Positions 1 through 10,010 are shown, counted from the first letter of the stretch. The stretch is DNA of 64,000 bases from DATJPW01 sp963752855 (GCA_963752855.1 CAVVZX010000006.1:89742-153741), one strand, 5' to 3'. Numbers and translations: made by a program. The notes: generated by a model from the letters alone, not told the origin.

Positions 1-1
1 C

Positions 2-2972
2 GCAGGCATGGGGACTCCCGGTTATATGGCCCCGGAAATGTGGGTAGCAGGCTCCAAAGTTGGACCACCGGCGGATATTTACGGCTTTGGCGTAATGTTA
101 TTCGAAATCTGCTGTGGCACAAAGCCGTTCACAGTAAAAGCAGGTGATAGACGGCTCAAATTGGCCTATGCGCACGTAAAAACCCCTCCGCCAACGCCCA
201 GCTCCTTGAGACCCGATATTCCGGGTGGAATCGAGCAAATAATTCTTAAGTGCCTCCAGAAAAAGCCGGAGAATCGTTACCAGTCATTTCGCGACATACG
301 GACGGAACTTGCGTATGTCTACACCGAACTAACAGGCAAGAAGTTTTCCCGGGATCAACCTGATGAAGTTAAATTGCTAGCGGATGCCCTCAACAACCGA
401 GCGGTATCGCTCTTGGACTTGAATCATGAGATCGAGGCTGAGCGGACTTTACAAACAAGCACTCCAATCAGATCCGCACCATCCTGAGGCAGTTTACAAT
501 GCAGGTCTTCTCGAATGGTCCAGGACAGGAAATCCGGATTATGAACTCATTATCAAGCTGGAAGAGGTTGCCAAGACTCCGGAGTACGTCGGTAGAGGCT
601 CCAACCTTTTGGGCCGATGTCTTTTGAGACTGGGAGACTCGGACCGCGCTTTGAAAGCTTGTGAATTGTCACTCTCTGCCGACGATTTCACTGACGAATG
701 GTTGAAAACATATGCAGTAGCTCTAAGCGGTTCGGGACGCGATGCCGAAGCCATCAGTCGTCTGGAAATCTATCTCACCGAATTCCCGAACGACGACGAA
801 GCGCTTTGTTGGTTAATTGGCTGTCTGGTAAGACAAAACAGGCGCCAGGAGGCTATGGCCCGCATAAAGGAAATTCGGAAGGGTTCGGAATACGCCGCAT
901 GGACTCCCGATCAAATTGCCCAGGCCTTCCGTTTTACGGGGATTTCGGAGACCTTGTTAATGCAAGGGCACACAGGCTGGATTACCGCGGTATGTCACTT
1001 TCCTCAATCCAATCTGGTCATCAGCGGCGCGCGTGATAGAACATTAAAAATTTGGGATGTCTCATCGGGGGAACTCCGGCAAACGATTCCGCTTCTCGGC
1101 GAACCTCCGACGCGGTTGCGGATATCTCCTGATGAGCGACTTGTGGCAATAGCCTCCGGCCAGAGCAATCAGTCGGTGAAAATCCTCGACCTTGAGACCG
1201 GCCGCTTTACGGGTAATCCGCTGGCGCACGAAGGAACATTGACTTCCCTCGCATTTTCGCCTGATAGCAGCCAAATTCTGACCGTAGAGCAACGCGGAAT
1301 TGCTCGATTGTGGAATTCGCGTGAATCCGGAGCGCAAGCGACATACAAAATTCCATCGCATACTGCTTCGGCAATAGGATTTGACGCGTCAGCCGTCCCT
1401 GAAGTCTTGCTCGCTGGCATGGACAAATTAGTTAGGAAAATACGTTTATCTGACTCGCGCTCAGCCGTGTTCGAACCCGGACATCGAGAAATAATAACAA
1501 GTCTGTCCATGACTCCGGACGGAACTCGCGCCCTGACATGCAGCCGAGACAAGCAAGCGATTGTGTGGGACGCCGGCGCCGGTGGGATCGTATCAACGTT
1601 CAGTGTTCACCAGGAGCAGATTACGACAATGGCGTTGAATCCGGCCGGAGATTTGGCGGCCACCTACGATCCGAAGACGTCCATAAAATTATGGAATACC
1701 GAAAATGGAATTGTTTTGAGAACTTTCTCGACAGTTGAAGGCGAGATGAATTGCCTCGCCTTTACTCGCGGCGGGGAACGGCTGCTGGCCGGAGGCCGAG
1801 ACATGACACTTAGAATGTGGGATGTCGGCGGTCAGCCAATGATACCGACTTTGGCTCTTTCCACCATTAGACCGGTGACCAAACAGATGAAATCGGATCG
1901 GAAATTTAAGGCCATGGTGGAAATGGCGCAGAAGTCGATGAAAAAAGGCTCGTTTGCCTCAGCCTATTCGATGCTGCGCGATTGTCAGACACTCCCCGGC
2001 TACGAGCGGTCGGAAGCTGTGCTCGAATTAATCCTGAGATTGAAGGATCGTGGAAACCGAGTTTCTCTGCATGACGGCTGGAAGCGTAAGGCCATTGATA
2101 CGAAATCCCCGATTATGGACGTTAAATTTTCGCCGTCAGCGATTCACTTTCTGTCCGCCCACGGCGATCATACGATAAGAATGTGGAGCACCAAAACGGG
2201 TGACTGCCTCAAGATTCTGAAGGGACATACTAATCTCGTAACGTCGGTGCGGTTTTCCCCAAACGGCCGTGAAATTGTTTCCGGCGGCGATGACCGCACC
2301 GTCCGAATTTGGGACTTGCACACAGCAAAGAATCTTCTTGCTCTGAGAGGACATTTGGAGAGTGTCAGTTCTGTGGCCTATTCCCGCGAGGGGAATGTAG
2401 TCGTCTCCGGTTCCTGGGATAACACAATTAGAGTGTGGCGTCTTTCCGACGGGTCTTGCACAAAAATCTTGAAAGGTCATGAGGATAAAATTACGGCTGT
2501 GGCTTGTATCGGAAGGACCAATTATGTTGTTTCCGCAGGTTTCGACGGCGCGGTCAAAATGTGGGACATCTCTTCGGGCAGGGTGCTTCGGGACCTGCGC
2601 GGCCATAAAGACAGGATAATGGGTTTCTGGGTCTCGCCGACCGAGGAACTGTTGCTGACATGCTCTATGGATGGGACTGCGCGGATATGGGATTTGAAAA
2701 AGGGACAGTGCGCAAGGACTGTTGAAGTTAATGAGGCAGGTGTGCGAGCCGGCGCATTTTCACCGGACCAGAGATTCTTCCTGACGGGTGACAATGATAC
2801 GTTACTCCGGATATGGAGCGTTGAAACGGGCGCGTGCCAGAGAGAGTTTCAGGGACATGCGCGAGAAATCAGCGCAGCGGAGTTCTCATCTAATGGACGT
2901 TTCGTGATAAGCGCTTCCACTGACGGCTCAGTCATGCTTTGGGAACTCGATTGGAACTGGGAATTTCCCTAG
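2..2972 (+). CDS. Ser/Thr protein kinase - TPR - WD40 protein (5' end outside window, frameshifted)
   Basis: The window opens inside a Hanks-type kinase domain. The activation-segment motif GTPGYMAPE, the helix-F region DIYGFGVMLFE and the late Arg motif (PENRYQSF) are visible; the ATP-binding lobe lies upstream of base 1. A TPR-like helical linker follows (ALQSDPHHPEAVYNAG). Two WD40 blocks come next, about 960-1850 and 2090-2960, with repeated GH...W(D/S) units such as GHTNLVTSVRFSPNG and WDNTIRVW. The reading frame changes at about 453-458 (one extra base); the kinase frame would otherwise stop at 487, whereas the TPR/WD40 frame continues to 2972. The fold suggests a cytoplasmic signalling kinase with a protein-interaction platform; its substrate is unknown. 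The domain calls are secure, while the fusion across the frameshift is inferred from the uninterrupted helix pattern. Confidence 0.85.
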
Positions 2973-3019
2973 TGGAAAATTCTCGGAAGATTGGATTTTT
3001 CAGAATTGACTATAGAGAC

Positions 3020-3669
3020 TATGAATTACCAGGAGGCCCCTTTATGGGATCTTCCCGTGCTTTGAGGATAAGCTGGCCGAAATATTGAATTCGAGGCGGA
3101 AAAAGGCGCTTGCCTCGCACGGCACGGTGACGGCTGCCGTTTTGATTCCTCTCTTCGTAAAGGATGGCCGCCGACATGTATTGTTGACCAAAAGATCGGA
3201 CATGGTCGAGCATCACAGGGGTGAGATCTCTTTTCCTGGGGGAAAGCTCGATCCTTCGGACCCCAACCTGATGTGTTGCGCTCTCCGAGAGACCGCCGAA
3301 GAGATAGGTGTAGCGCCTGAGCATGTCAGGATAATTGGAGAGCTTGACGATTTTTATACGGTGGCCACTAATTTTCGTGTGGTCCCCTTTGTGGGAATTA
3401 TCCCCCATCCATACAAATTTGTGCCTAGCGCGCGTGAGATAGCCAGTCTGCTAAGCGTCCCCCTGGATGTATTTTTCGATCCGGCTCGGAGATCAGAGGC
3501 TATCTGGATTTTTAAAGGGGAGCCGGTGGAAGTAATTTCTTATGAATGGGAAGGCCACAATATTTGGGGAGCCACCGCCAGGATCTTGAAGCACTTCACT
3601 GAGTTGATAGAGCAATGGCGGTTGGATCACGCGGGAGGACCGGAGAGCCAGTGCATTGAAGCCTCATGA
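3020..3669 (+). CDS. Nudix hydrolase, CoA pyrophosphatase (NudL/NUDT7-like)
   Basis: This is a Nudix hydrolase of the CoA/acyl-CoA diphosphatase group, expected to cleave CoA to phosphopantetheine and 3',5'-ADP. The segment LLTKRSDMVEHHRGEISFPG fits the UPF0035 signature that precedes the Nudix box. The box itself follows (GGKLDPSDPN...RETAEEIGV), with Asp where the first Glu of the consensus usually sits. The obvious uninterrupted frame starts only at a TTG at 3085. An ATG at 3020 reads MNYQEAPLWDLPVL and then joins EDKLAEILNSRRKK if one T is dropped from the TTT at 3060-3062. I therefore prefer 3020 with a homopolymer frameshift. No strong ribosome-binding site is visible. It lies alone between the kinase and FmdE genes. 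Confidence 0.8.
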
Positions 3670-3741
3670 GCAGCGAGAAGTGGGATATAGAATGTTGGTG
3701 GATGAAGCGCTTTTGGCAGTATTCCCCAAAAGGGGGCGGTC

Positions 3742-4359
3742 ATGACAACGGCAAATTCGCTTGATTTTCCGGTAGATTTTCAGGCATGCGCTCGTTTTCA
3801 CGGGCATGTCTGTCCAGGTTTGGCTATCGGGTACGCCGCAGTGAAGGCCGGTTCAAGACTGCTCGAGTTATCCGCGGCCGAAGATGAAGAAATAGTGGCT
3901 TTCGTGGAGAATGATTCCTGCGCAGTCGACGCAGTTCAAGTACTGCTTGGTTGCACCTTTGGAAAGGGAAATCTGATCTTTCGGGATTGGGGTAAGCAGG
4001 TTTTTACATTCCTGGATAGAGGCGCCGGCCGTGCGGCGCGTGTATCATTGAAAGGACGATTGCCCCACAGTGACGAACGTCATACGCTGAAGAAAAAAAT
4101 TGACGCCGGGCAGGCTACGGATGCTGAAAAGCAGCTTTGGGACAAGCTACGGAAACAGGCTGTCGTTGAATTGATTTCAGTCGATCCTGACAAGTACTTT
4201 GAAATACGAGAGATTCAAATGGAAATGCCCCCGCATGCTCAGATTGTGGCTACCCGTCCCTGCGATATCTGCCGAGAAGCCACCATCATCAGCCGACTCA
4301 TTGAAAGGGAGAGAAGCCTAATTTGCAGAGAGTGCGCGCAAGAGGGCGATAAATTATGA
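3742..4359 (+). CDS. FmdE-family protein with C-terminal zinc finger
   Basis: The protein has 205 residues. The N-terminal FmdE domain shows the HGHVCPG motif (about residues 18-24) and a second conserved Cys in NDSCAVDAVQ (about 54-63). The C-terminus carries a four-Cys zinc-finger-like knuckle, CDIC...CREC. FmdE was named after subunit E of molybdenum formylmethanofuran dehydrogenase, but in non-methanogens stand-alone FmdE proteins have no proven role; metal or molybdopterin-related functions are usually suggested. The ATG follows a G-rich ribosome-binding site (AAAGGGGGCGG). The stop overlaps the ATG of the next gene by 4 bases, so the two are almost surely translationally coupled. Confidence 0.85.
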   Translation: MTTANSLDFPVDFQACARFHGHVCPGLAIGYAAVKAGSRLLELSAAEDEEIVAFVENDSCAVDAVQVLLGCTFGKGNLIFRDWGKQVFTFLDRGAGRAARVSLKGRLPHSDERHTLKKKIDAGQATDAEKQLWDKLRKQAVVELISVDPDKYFEIREIQMEMPPHAQIVATRPCDICREATIISRLIERERSLICRECAQEGDKL

Positions 4360-5016
4360 AAGTTGCCGAGCATCTTTACGTATATCTCTGGAACGATCCG
4401 CGTGAAAATAACTGCAACACTATTTTCATAGATGGAAAGATTCCCCTATCTGATCGATCCGGGCCACTTGCCGAGAGTCCAGGAGCTTTTCAGCCGGATG
4501 CGTGCAGATGGAGCGGATCCAGGCAGAATACGGCTTGTCATAAGCACTCACGCTCACCCCGACCATTTCGAGGGAACCCTCGCGTTCAAAGATCCGGCGG
4601 TAAAAATAGCGGTTTCTCAGCAGGAGGAAAAGTATATAGAAGAAATGGCTCACGCAGGCTATGCCGGTCAGGGCGGAACATTACCGGACTACAGAATCGA
4701 TTTTTACCTGAAAGAGGGAGACCTCATTCTCGGTAGACACGAGTTCCAAATTCTCCTTACACCTGGGCATACGCCGGGAGGTCTGTCGATTTATTGGCCA
4801 CGACACAAGGTTTTGATTCCTGGTGACGTTATATTCATGCAATCGGTGGGAAGATCTGATTTTCCCGGTGGTGACTCAGGAGCTTTAAAAGAGAGTGTGG
4901 AGCATTTGTCACGGCTGTCAGTGGAATTGCTGGTTCCCGGACACGGGCCTGCCATACAGGGAGCAGAAAGAGTCAAGAGCAATTTCGAGTTTGTCAGGAG
5001 AATGTACTTCAGATAG
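4356..5016 (+). CDS. Metallo-beta-lactamase-fold hydrolase (frameshifted)
   Basis: This is a glyoxalase II/MBL-type metallo-hydrolase. The metal motif HAHPDH is intact (near 4548), as are later ligand positions in LLTPGHTPGG, a GDVIF strand and LLVPGHGP. The start ATG at 4356 overlaps the FmdE stop. The first frame gives MKVAEHLYVYLWNDPRENNC...IFIDGK, and the second continues PYLIDPGHLPRVQEL. They join if one C is removed from the CCCC run near 4443-4446. The substrate cannot be read from sequence. The coupled FmdE gene suggests a shared pathway, possibly thioester or formyl-group chemistry, but that is inference. Confidence 0.85.
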
Positions 5017-5201
5017 CCATGTTCAAATATTCGGCACATGGGGGCCGGAAATTTATACGTAAAAAGAATCATGATTTACAGCACATACATTTTAGGATCT
5101 ATCGGCGTCTCAAAAATTTGAACAAATTCTGGCGGTCGGTGATTTGGGGATTGATGCAAAGAGGTCCGGATAACTTGGTCTAAGCGCTTGTTAAAATTAA
5201 G

Positions 5202-5207
5202 TATAAT
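5202..5207 (+). promoter_or_regulatory. Possible -10 element (TATAAT) for a short RNA
   Basis: A perfect TATAAT stands in the gap between the MBL and FG-GAP genes, about 80 bases upstream of an intrinsic terminator. No good -35 hexamer lies 16-18 bases upstream, so the promoter call is weak. Confidence 0.35.
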
Positions 5208-5213
5208 TAAAAA

Positions 5214-5318
5214 GCCATCGCCAGCTGAGGAATTGGCACAGCAATTGCTTACTCCAATTGGCAAGAAAAGAATCTGTTCCTCCTACGCCAACTGCTAAAT
5301 GCCAGTTGGTTTTTTTTT
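5214..5318 (+). ncRNA. Candidate small RNA or leader attenuator
   Basis: This stretch of about 105 bases has a TATAAT at its 5' side and an intrinsic terminator at its 3' side. It contains the repeated word CCAATTGG/AATTGGC (around 5232 and 5255) that could pair internally. It ends 22 bases before the start of the FG-GAP gene. It could be a free-standing small RNA or a regulated leader of the downstream gene. I could not match it to a known RNA family. Confidence 0.3.
5288..5318 (+). terminator. Rho-independent terminator
   Basis: Stem CCAACTG (5288-5294) pairs with CAGTTGG (5303-5309), followed by nine T from 5310. It terminates either the FmdE/MBL transcript or the candidate short RNA, and sits just before the FG-GAP gene. 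Confidence 0.8.
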
Positions 5319-5339
5319 AAGGGTTGGCGCAAGGCTCTG

Positions 5340-6878
5340 ATGATTCTTAGATTCGAAATTAAAACCGTCCTGATTTCAGCCCTCATAATAGTCTCAGTGG
5401 CGGTAATCTCCGCCGGAGGGCCTAGTTGCGCTTTAGCTACTCCCCAACCCAAAAGAATCCTCATCCTGCCTTTTTATGTGGCCCCAGGCGACAGCGAAAA
5501 AGAGCTTCAAGAGTTCAGTGATCACGCTGACAAGAGGATAAAATCAGTAATTGACCTCATGAAAGAAGGCTACGTTGGCGAGTCTCGGGAGGCGACGGAC
5601 GAGGCGCTTGGCGGCAAACCCGCTCCGGAAAATGATCAAGAAGCGCATTCAATGGCCACTAAGATCAAGGCCGACCTGGTGGTTTACGGATTCCTGTCAT
5701 ACGAAGATTCTCAGTTTCATATGAGGGGGGTAATGTGGGATCTCGCCACAAAGCGAGAAATTGTGTCGACTAGCATGAAGGTAGGAAACATCCACGGACT
5801 TCCCGGTATTCTCCAATTATTCATCGCTTCCATCGGCAAACGTCTGCACGGCGCTCCTCCTCTCCCGCTTTACAGAGCTGAACCGGATCGGCCTCAGCCG
5901 CTTGTGGCGCTTCCTCGCAGCGTCGGTCCCTGGAGGAGCCCGGAAATCAATGCTGAGCTATGGGCTGTGGGCGTGGGTGATTTGGATGGTGACAGAAGAA
6001 ATGAGGTAGTCTTTCTAGAACAGACAGGTTTGACTATCAGCCGCTTCGAGGCAGGAAGCCTTAAGACCCTCACACAGTTCTCGCAGACCCCTGTCCAGTA
6101 TATCAACGCTGAGGTGGAAGACCTGGAGGGCGACGGCATCTCGAAACTTATTGTCTGCTATCTGACCCCTGATGGCTTAGAATCTGCCATTATGCAATAC
6201 CAAAACCGAAAATTTGAAGTCATTCAGAAATTTCCGAACATCATTTTGAGCTTCGTGACCGAATTTCCGGGCGCCAAGAAAGTCCTGTTAGGCCAGAGAA
6301 CGGATGCGGAGGATATGTTTGACGGCGAAATGGTGCGATACGAAATCCGCAATGGAGAAGCGGCGCCTTCGGGAAAGGCTTCAATGCCTCCCGGAACTCT
6401 GTTGCTCAGTTACGCGGCAGGAGTGTTCGGCAAAAATAAAGAATTCTTAAGAGTTGTGTTGAATCAAGATCTGCGCCTGATGGTTTTTGATGGGGAAAAC
6501 CGCCTAGTTGCCCAGGTGCCGGATCGGCTGTACGGGCTGGAACGCCGTGTCCAAATACCTGCAAAAAAGGGACACAGAGACATAGTGTTTCCCGGAAGGA
6601 TACTCATCGCCGATACCGATGGGGATGGCGAAAACGAATTGCTCCTGATCAAGCAAGGCAGCGGTGGCAGCCATATTCAGGCCCTGGTCTGGGATGGCGG
6701 TCATCTTGTGGAAAAATGGAAGACTGTCATGAGTCCCGGTATTATTTCGGACTTCAAGATTGGCGATCTTAAAAACGAACAGACAAGGTCCCTGGTGCTG
6801 ATCCTGCTAAAACCGCATCCGTTTTTAGCCTTAACAGGTCCTCGCAGCATCGTGTTTGCTTACGATCTGAATCCTTGA
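5340..6878 (+). CDS. Exported FG-GAP/VCBS-repeat protein
   Basis: The protein has 512 residues. A hydrophobic N-terminal segment (about residues 8-30) ending near SCALAT looks like a Sec signal peptide. The next ~150 residues have a TolB-N/CsgG-like appearance (ILILPFYVAPGDSE, ADLVVYGFLSYED). The remainder is a beta-propeller of the FG-GAP type with calcium-loop-like signatures VGDLDGDRRNEVV and IADTDGDGENELL. Such proteins occur in the periplasm or on the surface of deltaproteobacteria, but I know of no defined function. The gene stands alone and has a terminator on each side. Confidence 0.75.
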   Translation: MILRFEIKTVLISALIIVSVAVISAGGPSCALATPQPKRILILPFYVAPGDSEKELQEFSDHADKRIKSVIDLMKEGYVGESREATDEALGGKPAPENDQEAHSMATKIKADLVVYGFLSYEDSQFHMRGVMWDLATKREIVSTSMKVGNIHGLPGILQLFIASIGKRLHGAPPLPLYRAEPDRPQPLVALPRSVGPWRSPEINAELWAVGVGDLDGDRRNEVVFLEQTGLTISRFEAGSLKTLTQFSQTPVQYINAEVEDLEGDGISKLIVCYLTPDGLESAIMQYQNRKFEVIQKFPNIILSFVTEFPGAKKVLLGQRTDAEDMFDGEMVRYEIRNGEAAPSGKASMPPGTLLLSYAAGVFGKNKEFLRVVLNQDLRLMVFDGENRLVAQVPDRLYGLERRVQIPAKKGHRDIVFPGRILIADTDGDGENELLLIKQGSGGSHIQALVWDGGHLVEKWKTVMSPGIISDFKIGDLKNEQTRSLVLILLKPHPFLALTGPRSIVFAYDLNP

Positions 6879-6904
6879 ATAAAACCTGTCGGCATATAAC
6901 AAAA

Positions 6905-6932
6905 ACCCCGGATTCCAACAGAAACTCGGGGT
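6905..6932. terminator. Bidirectional terminator between convergent genes
   Basis: ACCCCG (6905-6910) pairs with CGGGGT (6927-6932). On the minus strand the stem is followed by a run of five T, so it best serves the hppA transcript. On the plus strand it ends in TCTTCTTC. Confidence 0.7.
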
Positions 6933-6989
6933 CTTCTTCAGTAGAGTAGGGCCGGCCGAGGATCTACCCCGACCAGCCTCAATGGATTA

Positions 6990-9089
6990 CTACAGAATAA
7001 ACGGCACCAAAAGCAGGGCCACCATATTTACCACTTTGATGACGGGGTTGAGGGCAGGGCCCGCGGTATCCTTGTACGGGTCGCCTACGGTGTCTCCGGT
7101 AACCGCCGCTTTATGGGCTTCGCTACCTTTTCCGCCGAGGTTACCGTCCTCAATGTATTTCTTGGCATTGTCCCAAGTTGCGCCGCCGGTGGTCATGGCA
7201 ATAGCCAAGAAGAGCCCCACCACGATGCTGCCAATAAGAACACCGCCAAGGGCATCCTTGCCAAGGCCCGGTGTAAACGCTACGATAAGAGGGATCAGCA
7301 CCGGCAGCACTGAAGGTAGAATCATCTCCTTCTGGGCCGCCGCGGTAACCAGATCAACACATTTGCCGTACTCGGCCTTGACGCCCGGGAGGCCTTCTTT
7401 CAAGCCCTTGATTTCACGGAACTGTCTGCGGACCTCATCGACTATCGACCCTGCGGCCTTACCAACTGCGAGCATACAAAGCGCCGCGAAGAAATAAGGA
7501 ATGATCCCGCCGATCAACAGCCCGATCAAGATTTTCGGATTGACCAGTGATATGGAAAGCTGACCGCCCAGTTCCTCGATCGCCCGGGTGTACTCGGCAA
7601 AAAGAACCAGGGCAGCCAGAGCCGCGGAACCGATCGCGTAACCCTTTGTGACTGCTTTAGTGGTATTCCCCACTGCATCCAACGGGTCTGTTCTATTACG
7701 GACTTCCTCCGGCAGGTCAGCCATCTCGGCTATTCCACCGGCGTTATCCGTAATAGGACCGTACGAGTCGATGGCGACTACCATTCCTGTCATGGACAAC
7801 ATCGACACGACCGTGACAGCGATGCCGTATAGACCGGTGGATGCGCTCCCTGAGAAGCCGCCTCCAAGTCCATAAGCGATCATTATAGATATCGCCAAGA
7901 CGATGACCGGCAGCACTGTGGAGATCATGCTGATAGCCAGTCCCGCGATAATGTTCGTTCCATGACCGGTTGTGCTGGCTTGCGCGACGTACTTTACCGG
8001 GCCGTACATGCCTGTAAAGTACTCGGTGATAACTACTATGAGGCCGGTCAGCACCAGCCCGAGGACAGCCATCAGGAAAATACTGAACGCCGGAATAGCA
8101 TACGCGACTTCGCCGGCCGGCACATGCGCGGGGGCAGCGAGCGGCATATAGCGAGCCACTATATAGAAGAAGATTGCGGCCAAAACACCGGCCACAGCTA
8201 AGCCTTTGTACAGAGATCCCATTATGTACAGGTCCTTCTCAGGCGTAGTCCGGCTCAGCTTGACAAAGAAGGTGCCGATTATGGACGCGATAATCGCTGC
8301 GCCTCCTATAAGAAGAGGCATAAAGAAAGCGGGGGAAGCCATGCCGTAAATCGTCTTGCCAAGAAGCATGGCCGCGACGATTGTGACTGTATAGGTTTCA
8401 TAAAGGTCGGCGGCCATGCCTGCGCAGTCGCCTACATTGTCACCAACATTATCAGCGATAACGCCTGCATTACGAGGATCGTCCTCCGGCAAGTCCGCTT
8501 CCACTTTCCCGACAAGGTCGGCGCCCACGTCCGCTGCCTTGGTGTAGATACCGCCGCCTACACGGGCGAAGACACTCATGAGGGAGCTTCCGAAGCCGAG
8601 CGCCACCAATGCGCTGAAAATGGCTTTGGGATCCGGATTATAGCTCTTTGCAATGAGAAAGAATCCGGCCACGCCTAAGAGCGCCAGGCCCGTAACTACG
8701 ATACCTGTGACCGATCCACCCTTGAAAGCCACGTCCATGGCATCGGGTAGACTCTTACCGGCAGCCGCGGCCACTCGCACATTGGCATTCACTGAGACTT
8801 TCATCCCAATGAAGCCGGCAAGGCCTGAACCGACAAGGCCGACGATAAACCCGATGGCGGGTATTATGCCCAATGTCAGCCACAGGATAATGACGAGAAT
8901 AACCGCAATAATGGCCACGACCTTGTACTGGCGTGTGAGGTACGCCATAGCGCCTTCAGCCACATAGCTGGAGATCTCCTGCATGCGCGGATTGCCCGCG
9001 TCCTGCTTGAAAACCCAACCTGCGGTTATTAGGCTATAGGCAACGCCCAGGGCCCCACATATCAGGGCCGCGATAACCACATAGTCCAT
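6990..9089 (-). CDS. hppA: Membrane-bound proton-translocating pyrophosphatase, K+-independent type
   Basis: The 699-residue integral membrane protein hydrolyses PPi and pumps protons out of the cytoplasm, recovering energy from PPi made by acyl-CoA ligases. The PPi-binding core is intact (DVGADLVGK, EDDPRNAGVIADNVGDN, and the C-terminal GDTVGDPYKDTAGPALNP). Residues GNTTKA carry Lys (codon 7656-7658), where K+-dependent and Na+-pumping enzymes carry Ala. By established family rules this is a K+-independent H+ pump. The ATG at 9089 has a strong AAGGAGGT ribosome-binding site 8 bases upstream, a sigma70-like promoter lies at 9148-9176, and a terminator follows the gene. It is monocistronic. 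Confidence 0.97.
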   Translation of the reverse strand: MDYVVIAALICGALGVAYSLITAGWVFKQDAGNPRMQEISSYVAEGAMAYLTRQYKVVAIIAVILVIILWLTLGIIPAIGFIVGLVGSGLAGFIGMKVSVNANVRVAAAAGKSLPDAMDVAFKGGSVTGIVVTGLALLGVAGFFLIAKSYNPDPKAIFSALVALGFGSSLMSVFARVGGGIYTKAADVGADLVGKVEADLPEDDPRNAGVIADNVGDNVGDCAGMAADLYETYTVTIVAAMLLGKTIYGMASPAFFMPLLIGGAAIIASIIGTFFVKLSRTTPEKDLYIMGSLYKGLAVAGVLAAIFFYIVARYMPLAAPAHVPAGEVAYAIPAFSIFLMAVLGLVLTGLIVVITEYFTGMYGPVKYVAQASTTGHGTNIIAGLAISMISTVLPVIVLAISIMIAYGLGGGFSGSASTGLYGIAVTVVSMLSMTGMVVAIDSYGPITDNAGGIAEMADLPEEVRNRTDPLDAVGNTTKAVTKGYAIGSAALAALVLFAEYTRAIEELGGQLSISLVNPKILIGLLIGGIIPYFFAALCMLAVGKAAGSIVDEVRRQFREIKGLKEGLPGVKAEYGKCVDLVTAAAQKEMILPSVLPVLIPLIVAFTPGLGKDALGGVLIGSIVVGLFLAIAMTTGGATWDNAKKYIEDGNLGGKGSEAHKAAVTGDTVGDPYKDTAGPALNPVIKVVNMVALLLVPFIL

Positions 9090-9147
9090 CCACCTAACCT
9101 CCTTGGTAAAAATATATTTCAGGGGGAAAACACGAATTAGACGCCGC

Positions 9148-9176
9148 AGGATAGTGACAATTCCCGATTATGTCAA
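9148..9176 (-). promoter_or_regulatory. sigma70-type promoter of hppA
   Basis: On the minus strand, TTGACA (9176-9171) is separated by 17 bases from TATCCT (9153-9148), about 60 bases before the hppA start codon. The -35 is perfect and the spacing optimal. Confidence 0.65.
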
Positions 9177-9225
9177 GAATAAAGACGGTTATCTTACAAG
9201 CAAAGAGATCGGTTGGGTTTAACGA

Positions 9226-9921
9226 TTAGCTGCCCACTGCCACGATAAGGAGAGGGCTTATACCCTTGGGCAATTTGGTTGACTGCGCCACCTGGTCATC
9301 ATTAAACGCGCCTACCGTCCCCGCTCGCAGCCCAAGGGCGGCCGCCTGGAGATAGAGGTTTTGATTTGAATTGCCTGCTTCCATCAACACATATCGTGCG
9401 CCACGTTCGGGGCCATACCTCTGCGTCATCCTAGGGAACTCGGCTGCAATAATTATCAGCGCAGGAGCGCGCGCCAACCACGTCTGGCCCAGGGCCGCCT
9501 GAGCCAGCGAAGCTCGGCTGTCTCCGGAAGAAATTGTTTCCAGACTGTTTTTGGCAGGTTTATACTGATGCGTTCCTGCCGGAAGCCCGGTCACGGTATC
9601 TTTACCGGAAAGCAGAAAAATCTCCAGAGGATACAATCCGCCCGCGGAAGGAAGAACCTTGGTGGTAGCTCCTGAGACTGCGTCATAAGGGACGTTTCCA
9701 TTTGCCGACCAAAGAAGCTGAGAAATTTGACTCAACGTAAGCGGCGTGGAGCTGAAGTTTCGGACTGATTTCTTGGCGACCATTGCCGCTTCTACCGACA
9801 TAACGCCTGTGAAACTTGGTTTGGGAAGCTTGACCTCGCCCCATGCCGAATTCGGGAGAACAGGAGCCAGAGCAAACAAAAGTATAAGCGCCATAATCGA
9901 TAGATGCTGCAAAGCAGTCAT
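9226..9921 (-). CDS. Exported SagB/ThcOx-type nitroreductase-fold flavoprotein
   Basis: The 231-residue protein belongs to the nitroreductase superfamily, SagB-type dehydrogenase branch. Signatures are the N-terminal RNFSSTPLTLSQISQLLW, the SAGGLYPLEIFL stretch that resembles the FMN-binding region, and GNSNQNLYLQAAALGLRAGTVGAF near the C-terminus. A signal peptide (residues 1-28, ending SAWG) suggests export, which is uncommon for an FMN enzyme. No peptide precursor, cyclodehydratase or YcaO gene lies nearby, so a role in thiazole/oxazole peptide maturation is not supported. GGGAG five bases before the ATG is a good ribosome-binding site. Confidence 0.8.
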   Translation of the reverse strand: MTALQHLSIMALILLFALAPVLPNSAWGEVKLPKPSFTGVMSVEAAMVAKKSVRNFSSTPLTLSQISQLLWSANGNVPYDAVSGATTKVLPSAGGLYPLEIFLLSGKDTVTGLPAGTHQYKPAKNSLETISSGDSRASLAQAALGQTWLARAPALIIIAAEFPRMTQRYGPERGARYVLMEAGNSNQNLYLQAAALGLRAGTVGAFNDDQVAQSTKLPKGISPLLIVAVGS

Positions 9922-10010
9922 GGATACTCCCTTACATTAGAAACGGTGTGCGAGTCGTATATCTTATCCGGAAAAGAAATTCAACTCAGCGCAGCAAAAG
10001 TATAAAACTC

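Noticed and set aside
6982..7497. Plus-strand frame opposite hppA
   Set aside because: It mirrors conserved membrane pyrophosphatase codons and has no independent support.
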